Below are positions 60,023 to 64,000 of a DNA stretch of 64,000 nt, in pieces; the first letter of the stretch is position 1; the number at the start of each line of letters is the position of its first letter. The stretch lies in contig NZ_CP101824.1 in NCBI RefSeq assembly GCF_024498195.1, positions 372,001-436,000 of the forward strand. The letters run 5' to 3'. The position numbers and the translations under genes are program-made. This DNA comes from Halovivax cerinus. Lineage in GTDB: Archaea > Halobacteriota > Halobacteria > Halobacteriales > Natrialbaceae. The notes beneath the pieces were generated by a model that saw nothing but the letters and a program-made list of their open reading frames with translations, was not told the DNA's origin and did not search any database.

Positions 60023-60526
60023 ATGCCCGACTGCGGCCTCGGATCGAGCGTGTACCGCGACGGTCACGCCGGCTTCAACGCCCTGCTGTACGCCCCCGCC
60101 GTTCCCGTCGTCGCGAGTCGTTGGTCGCTGTGGCTGGCGCTCGTCGGCGCGGTCGTCGCCGTCGGCGTCTCCACGCTACCGGACTTCGACGACCCGCTCC
60201 CGGTCGTCGCACACCGGGGCCCGACACACACCGTCTGGTTCGCCCTTCTGGTCGGACTGGCGGCCGGCGTCGGCACCGCGCTCGCCGCGCCCGGCGAGCC
60301 GATCGCGTTCCAGTTCGGCGTCGTCGTCGGCACTGGCGGGATCCTCGCCCACCTCGCCGGCGACGTCGTGACTCCGATGGGCATCAGCCCGTTCGCGCCG
60401 CTCTGGCGTGTCCACGTCACGCTCGAGTGGTTCGCCTCGAAGAACCCGCGAATCAACCGTGCGTTCCTGATCGCCGGGTCCGCCTCCGTCTTCGGGTCGC
60501 TCGCGCTGACGATGGTCGCCGCGTGA
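60023..60526 (+). CDS. DUF457/YdjM-like membrane metal-dependent hydrolase 1 (167 aa)
   Basis: Membrane-bound hydrolase-like protein: STLPDFDDPLPVVAHRGPTHTVW carries the HRGxTH-type histidines and AHLAGDVVTPMGISPF the second motif, typical of DUF457. Four hydrophobic segments. Converges tail to tail with a second DUF457 gene on the other strand with a 3-nt gap. Function unknown. Confidence 0.85.
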   Translation: MPDCGLGSSVYRDGHAGFNALLYAPAVPVVASRWSLWLALVGAVVAVGVSTLPDFDDPLPVVAHRGPTHTVWFALLVGLAAGVGTALAAPGEPIAFQFGVVVGTGGILAHLAGDVVTPMGISPFAPLWRVHVTLEWFASKNPRINRAFLIAGSASVFGSLALTMVAA

Positions 60527-60529
60527 CGA

Positions 60530-61048
60530 TCACCCGACCCCGAGTCGGTCAGAATCGACCGGGAGACGAGCGAGGAGCGGATCGAGCGCGTCCGTCCGCC
60601 AGGCGAGCAGGACGAGACAGCCGGCCCACAGCACCGGCGTGTCGATCACGGTGTGGATCGACAGTCCGGGACTCCAGGTGGTTCGAAGCGGGAAGAGCCA
60701 CTGTATCCCCGCCGGCGAGAGCGAGTCGAGCAACAGGTGCGAGCCGTACGCCAGCGCGACCGCGAGCGCGGTCGTCCGATCCCGAACGACGAGTGCACCC
60801 ACGACGAACACGAGCAGGGCGAACGGCGAGTGGGAGAGTCCACGGTGGACGAACGGCCACTCGAGCGCGGCGGGGAACAGGAAATCCGCATCCGGGAGCA
60901 GGCCGAACAGCACACCGAGTCGTGGGTTGGCCGCCGTCAACGAACGGACGAGCGCGTACCCGAGGAACGCGTGGGTGGCGAAGGCGACGGCGAGAAAGAC
61001 GGCTCGCGCTGGATCCACGATTACTCTGTGGGGCCGAAGGAGTACCAT
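60530..61048 (-). CDS. DUF457/YdjM-like membrane metal-dependent hydrolase 2 (172 aa)
   Basis: Same family as the gene at 60023: LLPDADFLFP, HRGLSHSPFALL and YGSHLLLDSLSPAGIQWLFP contain the metal-binding His/Asp residues. The ATG at 61048 is preferred; a longer frame reaches 61102. The sequences differ strongly, so this is not a recent duplication. Confidence 0.82.
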   Translation of the reverse strand: MVLLRPHRVIVDPARAVFLAVAFATHAFLGYALVRSLTAANPRLGVLFGLLPDADFLFPAALEWPFVHRGLSHSPFALLVFVVGALVVRDRTTALAVALAYGSHLLLDSLSPAGIQWLFPLRTTWSPGLSIHTVIDTPVLWAGCLVLLAWRTDALDPLLARLPVDSDRLGVG

Positions 61049-61156
61049 ACTTACGGCGGGGGAACGCACGATAGCGCTCGTCGATCGTCGCCGTCGTACC
61101 ACGAGGCGGCAGATACAGACCGACTATTTACTACCCGAAACGGTGGAGACGCGACC

Positions 61157-61753
61157 ATGCAGCCGTCCGGATCGGTCGTCCCCGCGGTGCCTTCGTCGGG
61201 CTCGCTCGTCCTCGCGGTGCCTCCATCGAGCCCGGTCGTCCTCGCGGTCGACAGCACGCCCCCCTGGCTCGAGTCGGTACTCACCTCCGAGGGCGCGCTC
61301 GTCGTCTTCTTCTGCCTCTGCGTCCTCGAGGGAGCGATGCTGTTGCGGTTCATGCCGTCGGAACTGGTCGTCCCCGTCGCGCTCGCGCTGATCGGCTCGT
61401 CGCCGTCGGAGGTGCTCGCTATCGTGGCCCTCGCCGTCGTCGGGACGACGATCGGACAGACGGCGCTCTTTCTCGTCGTCCGCCACGCCGGGCGGGAGTA
61501 CGTCCTCCGAAAACGGTGGGTGCCCATCTCCGAGTCGCGCCTCGACCGGTTCGACGGGTGGTTCGAGCGGTGGGGCGTCTTCGCGATTCCGGCGAGCAAC
61601 ACACTGCTGTTCGTCCGGGGCGTGCTCACCGTCCCCGCGGGCCTCTCGCGGATCGACTGGCGGACGTTCGTCACACTCTCGGCGCTCGGCTCGCTCTCGT
61701 TCCAGTCGATCCTCGCCACGCTCTACCTGCTCGGTGGCCACCTGCTCGCGTGA
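61157..61753 (+). CDS. DedA-family membrane protein (198 aa) with repeated N-terminus
   Basis: DedA/SNARE-associated family: LRFMPSELVVPVALALIG, then GQTALFLVVRHAGREYVLRK and RGVLTVPAGLSRIDWRTF near the C-terminus, the re-entrant-loop motifs of the family. The first 30 residues before the fold contain a 10-residue unit repeated (VVPAVPSSGS, LVLAVPPSSP, VVLAV), from a 30-bp DNA repeat at about 61172-61255. DedA proteins are lipid scramblases or membrane homeostasis factors. Confidence 0.87.
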   Translation: MQPSGSVVPAVPSSGSLVLAVPPSSPVVLAVDSTPPWLESVLTSEGALVVFFCLCVLEGAMLLRFMPSELVVPVALALIGSSPSEVLAIVALAVVGTTIGQTALFLVVRHAGREYVLRKRWVPISESRLDRFDGWFERWGVFAIPASNTLLFVRGVLTVPAGLSRIDWRTFVTLSALGSLSFQSILATLYLLGGHLLA

Positions 61754-61832
61754 AGCGCGCGTCGAGACTCCCACACGATGGTGGGCGGGTACGCTCCTCG
61801 CTACGATGGCGTCGGCGGCGGTACGCTCCTCG

Positions 61833-63281
61833 TCAGTCGCCACGTCGATAGACCGGGGCACGGAATCGAACGCCGGCGTCGCGGAGTCGCCACCGGACCT
61901 CCGCGCCGAGCCAGGCCAGTCCGACGAGGATGGCGAGGGCGACGACTGCGAACTCGGTGCCATCCATCCAGACCGGCGTCGCGAAGAGGAGCGCGTTGTA
62001 GATCCGGTGTGGCAGGACCCACTCGACGAGGTCCTCGGCTCGCTGCGCCGGACCCGACAGGACCGACCCGCCGCCGTCGACGGCGTCGGTCGTCCGCGAC
62101 TCGAGACCGAGGGACGCCGCGCTCCGGCCACCGGTGCTCTCCGCGCCGGTCTCCAGGCGTTCGGCCTCGTAGGGCAGCGTCGAGGGGACCTCCCAGACGA
62201 TCTCGCCCGACGGATCCACCTCGATCACCCGCTGGCCGTGTGAGTCCGCGACGATCGTGTTCCCGTTCGGCAGGCGATCGGCGTCCCTGGGCCACTGGAT
62301 CGTCTCGTCAGCCCACTGCCAGGTGCGAACCCACTCGCCGTCCTCGCGACCGAACTCCTGGACGCGGCCGTTCTCCGAGTCGGCGACGACGATCGCCGGA
62401 CCGCCTCGCGACTCGGGGATGTAGTCCGGGTTGTGCTGTTCGTACTGGACGTCGTAGTCGTCCTCCGCGCCGAGCGTCCACTCGTCGACGAGCCCCGTCT
62501 CCGGGTCGAGGAAGACGACCTGGTCCTGGTTGCGCAGACTGGCCACGATGCGCCCGTCGTTCGGATCGCCCGGCGCGTCGACGTACTCGACGTCGTTTAC
62601 GTGCGCCCAGTCGTCCGGGTAAGGACCGCCCTCCTCGACGGGGAACTCCGCCTGCGCATCCCAGAGCCACTCGACGAGTTCCGTCTCGGTGTTCACGACG
62701 AACACCTGGTCCGCGACGATGTCCGCGATCGCGACGTGGGTCTCGTTTATCCGCACGTGGTCGTGCCACTCGGCCGCGGTCTCCCTGTGATCGTACCGCG
62801 CGTAGATCACCTCGGGCTCGGGGTTCTCGGCCGCGAGATCGACGCGCTCGATCACGTTTCGCGTACACGGCGGGCTCCGACAGGTCGGTCCCCGCCGATG
62901 GAGCGTATCGGTCGCCGCGTACTCGATCGTCGTCGGATCGCTCGCGACCGGGTCGACGTCGAAGTACTTCGTTCGGGAGTTGTCGTAGTACCGGACGTCG
63001 CCGCCGGGATCGTAGACGGTGATCGTCCCGGCCCGTCCCGACTCGGTGACGACCGTGTGGTTCTCCGTGGGCGGCGCCCGCGGAACGTCCGCTCTCGTCG
63101 CCGTCGAGTGGCTCCCCGCGGCCGCGACGACGAGAACCGCGGCCGCGAGGATGATGACGGCACCGAACGCGATGCGAAGCCGATTTCGCGTGAGTCGCGA
63201 CCGGAGGCCGAGCGGGCCGAACGGCCGACGATCCCGGTCTCGTGTGCGAGACACGACGGCCCACTCCACGACGGGCCCCAT
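61833..63281 (-). CDS. Arylsulfotransferase-like beta-propeller membrane protein (482 aa)
   Basis: One N-terminal transmembrane helix (FGAVIILAAAVLVVAAAG) leads a beta-propeller with repeated blades such as HDHVRINETHVAIAD, AHVNDVEYV, HNPDYIPESRGGPAIVVAD and LPNGNTIVADSHGQRVIEV, as in arylsulfotransferase (ASST)-like proteins. A second membrane helix is near the C-terminus. The start at 63281 is preferred to the further upstream one at 63326. Whether it carries out sulfuryl transfer is not shown; the catalytic His cannot be confirmed. Confidence 0.8.
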   Translation of the reverse strand: MGPVVEWAVVSRTRDRDRRPFGPLGLRSRLTRNRLRIAFGAVIILAAAVLVVAAAGSHSTATRADVPRAPPTENHTVVTESGRAGTITVYDPGGDVRYYDNSRTKYFDVDPVASDPTTIEYAATDTLHRRGPTCRSPPCTRNVIERVDLAAENPEPEVIYARYDHRETAAEWHDHVRINETHVAIADIVADQVFVVNTETELVEWLWDAQAEFPVEEGGPYPDDWAHVNDVEYVDAPGDPNDGRIVASLRNQDQVVFLDPETGLVDEWTLGAEDDYDVQYEQHNPDYIPESRGGPAIVVADSENGRVQEFGREDGEWVRTWQWADETIQWPRDADRLPNGNTIVADSHGQRVIEVDPSGEIVWEVPSTLPYEAERLETGAESTGGRSAASLGLESRTTDAVDGGGSVLSGPAQRAEDLVEWVLPHRIYNALLFATPVWMDGTEFAVVALAILVGLAWLGAEVRWRLRDAGVRFRAPVYRRGD

Positions 63282-63331
63282 GAATATTGGCCTCGAAACG
63301 CCCTTATGATCCTCCCGCGAAGCCACCGTAC

Positions 63332-64000
63332 ATGCACGACGCTCGCGTTCTGGTCACCGGCGGTGCGGGGTTCATCGGCTCGAACCTCGCGAACGCCCTC
63401 GTGACCGACAACGAGGTCATCGCGCTCGACAACGGCTACCTCGGGACGGCCGACAACCTCGTGGACGACGTCGAGTTCGTCGAGGCCGACGTCCTCGACG
63501 ACCAGCTGCCGACCGACGTCGACGTGGTCGTTCACCTGGCCGCCCTCTCGAGCCGACAGATGTTAGAAGAAAACCCCCGACAGGGTGCCCGCGTCAACGT
63601 CGAGGGGTTCGTCAACGTCGTCGAACAGGCGCTCGCCGACGGCTGCGAGACGTTCGTCTACGCCTCGACATCGTCGATCTACGGCTCCCGACGCGAGCCG
63701 TCGCCCGAAGACCTAGCCATCGAGGCGTCGACGGGCTACGACGCCTCCATGCTCGGTCGCGAACGCTACGCGGAGTACTACAGCAACTTCCACGACGACG
63801 TCACCCTCGCCGGGATGCGCTTCTTCTCGGTCTACCAGGGCTACGGCGGTGCGGAAGCGCACAAAGGCGAGTACGCGAACACCGTCTCGCAGTTCGCCGA
63901 CGACGTCGCGAACGGCCGCTCGCCGGTCCTCTGGGGCGACGGGAGCCAGACGCGCGACTTCACGCACGTCTCCGACATCGTTCGTGGACTCGAACTCGCC
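63332..64000 (+). CDS. NAD-dependent sugar-nucleotide epimerase/dehydratase, 5' part; catalytic Lys replaced by Met
   Basis: The first 223 codons of an extended SDR enzyme; the gene runs off the window. GGAGFIG (residues 10-16) binds NAD, and YASTSSIYGS carries the conserved Ser/Thr. The catalytic Y-x3-K motif would be at residues 136-140, but reads YDASM: Tyr136 is present, position 140 is Met (ATG at 63749). Normal haloarchaeal relatives have Lys there followed by LGRERYAEYY as here. ATG at 63332 is preceded by a typical short leader. Likely acts on UDP-sugars for the surface-glycan locus if still active. Confidence 0.88.
   Translation, partial: MHDARVLVTGGAGFIGSNLANALVTDNEVIALDNGYLGTADNLVDDVEFVEADVLDDQLPTDVDVVVHLAALSSRQMLEENPRQGARVNVEGFVNVVEQALADGCETFVYASTSSIYGSRREPSPEDLAIEASTGYDASMLGRERYAEYYSNFHDDVTLAGMRFFSVYQGYGGAEAHKGEYANTVSQFADDVANGRSPVLWGDGSQTRDFTHVSDIVRGLELA

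Overview
The window is chromosomal DNA of a halophilic archaeon (class Halobacteria). The evidence is high GC with strong third-position GC, very acidic predicted proteins, Tat-type lipoprotein signals (twin arginine plus lipobox Cys) on all three ABC substrate-binding proteins, AT-rich TATA boxes about 25-35 nt before start codons (leaderless or short-leader transcripts), and haloarchaeal families such as DUF5518, SHOCT membrane proteins and small CxxC zinc proteins. The genus cannot be fixed from the sequence alone. No rRNA, tRNA, CRISPR array or complete insertion sequence was seen.

Layout. (1) 1-6119: a minus-strand run of peroxiredoxin, cupin, and a tightly overlapping set hyuA-hyuB-acetone-carboxylase-gamma-like-class V aminotransferase. 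(2) 6451-12061: a branched-chain-amino-acid-type ABC transporter, with its binding protein on the plus strand facing livHMGF on the minus strand. (3) 12438-16796: an APC permease with a threonine-synthase-like enzyme, and a divergent aldehyde dehydrogenase. (4) 16913-26140: minus-strand genes for a DHDPS-family aldolase, M20 amidohydrolase, aminotransferase, a NitT/TauT-type ABC importer with two different permeases, and a creatininase-family hydrolase. (5) 26199-32190: a complete peptide/nickel-type (Dpp/Opp) importer. (6) 32754-34925: E1 alpha and beta of a 2-oxoacid dehydrogenase. Regions 1-6 read as a scavenging island: four importers with hydrolases, lyases and aminotransferases for N-containing organics (inference).

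(7) 35041-38390 is a decayed accessory patch: a zinc-protein gene and a truncated second copy, an intact winged-helix antitoxin beside a twice-frameshifted MazF/PemK-like toxin, and a broken DUF4157 (HELAH peptidase-like) gene. (8) 38391-53805 is mostly core: HAD hydrolase, DoxX, MFS, EngB-type GTPase, DUF389 protein, ArlG-like protein, IMPDH-like enzyme, thioesterase, class I ribonucleotide reductase, Nog1-type GTPase, a HepT-MntA toxin-antitoxin pair and small membrane proteins. (9) 53877-64000 is a surface-glycan/membrane locus: two GT4 glycosyltransferases, two alkaline-phosphatase-superfamily proteins, a flippase-like protein, two DUF457 proteins, DedA, an arylsulfotransferase-like protein and a sugar-nucleotide epimerase cut by the window end.

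The most unusual pattern is a set of minisatellites. Some start at gene stop codons and copy the stop with each unit (27 bp x7 at 19425-19613; 17 bp x7 at 23197-23315). Others, with 3n units, lengthen protein ends, above all the ribonucleotide reductase large-subunit tail. Other notable points are a shared TATCCCAC element at four transporter promoters, overlapping palindromes upstream of nrdA, a ribonucleotide reductase small subunit with the residues of the Mn/Fe class Ic enzymes, and an epimerase with Met in place of the catalytic Lys.
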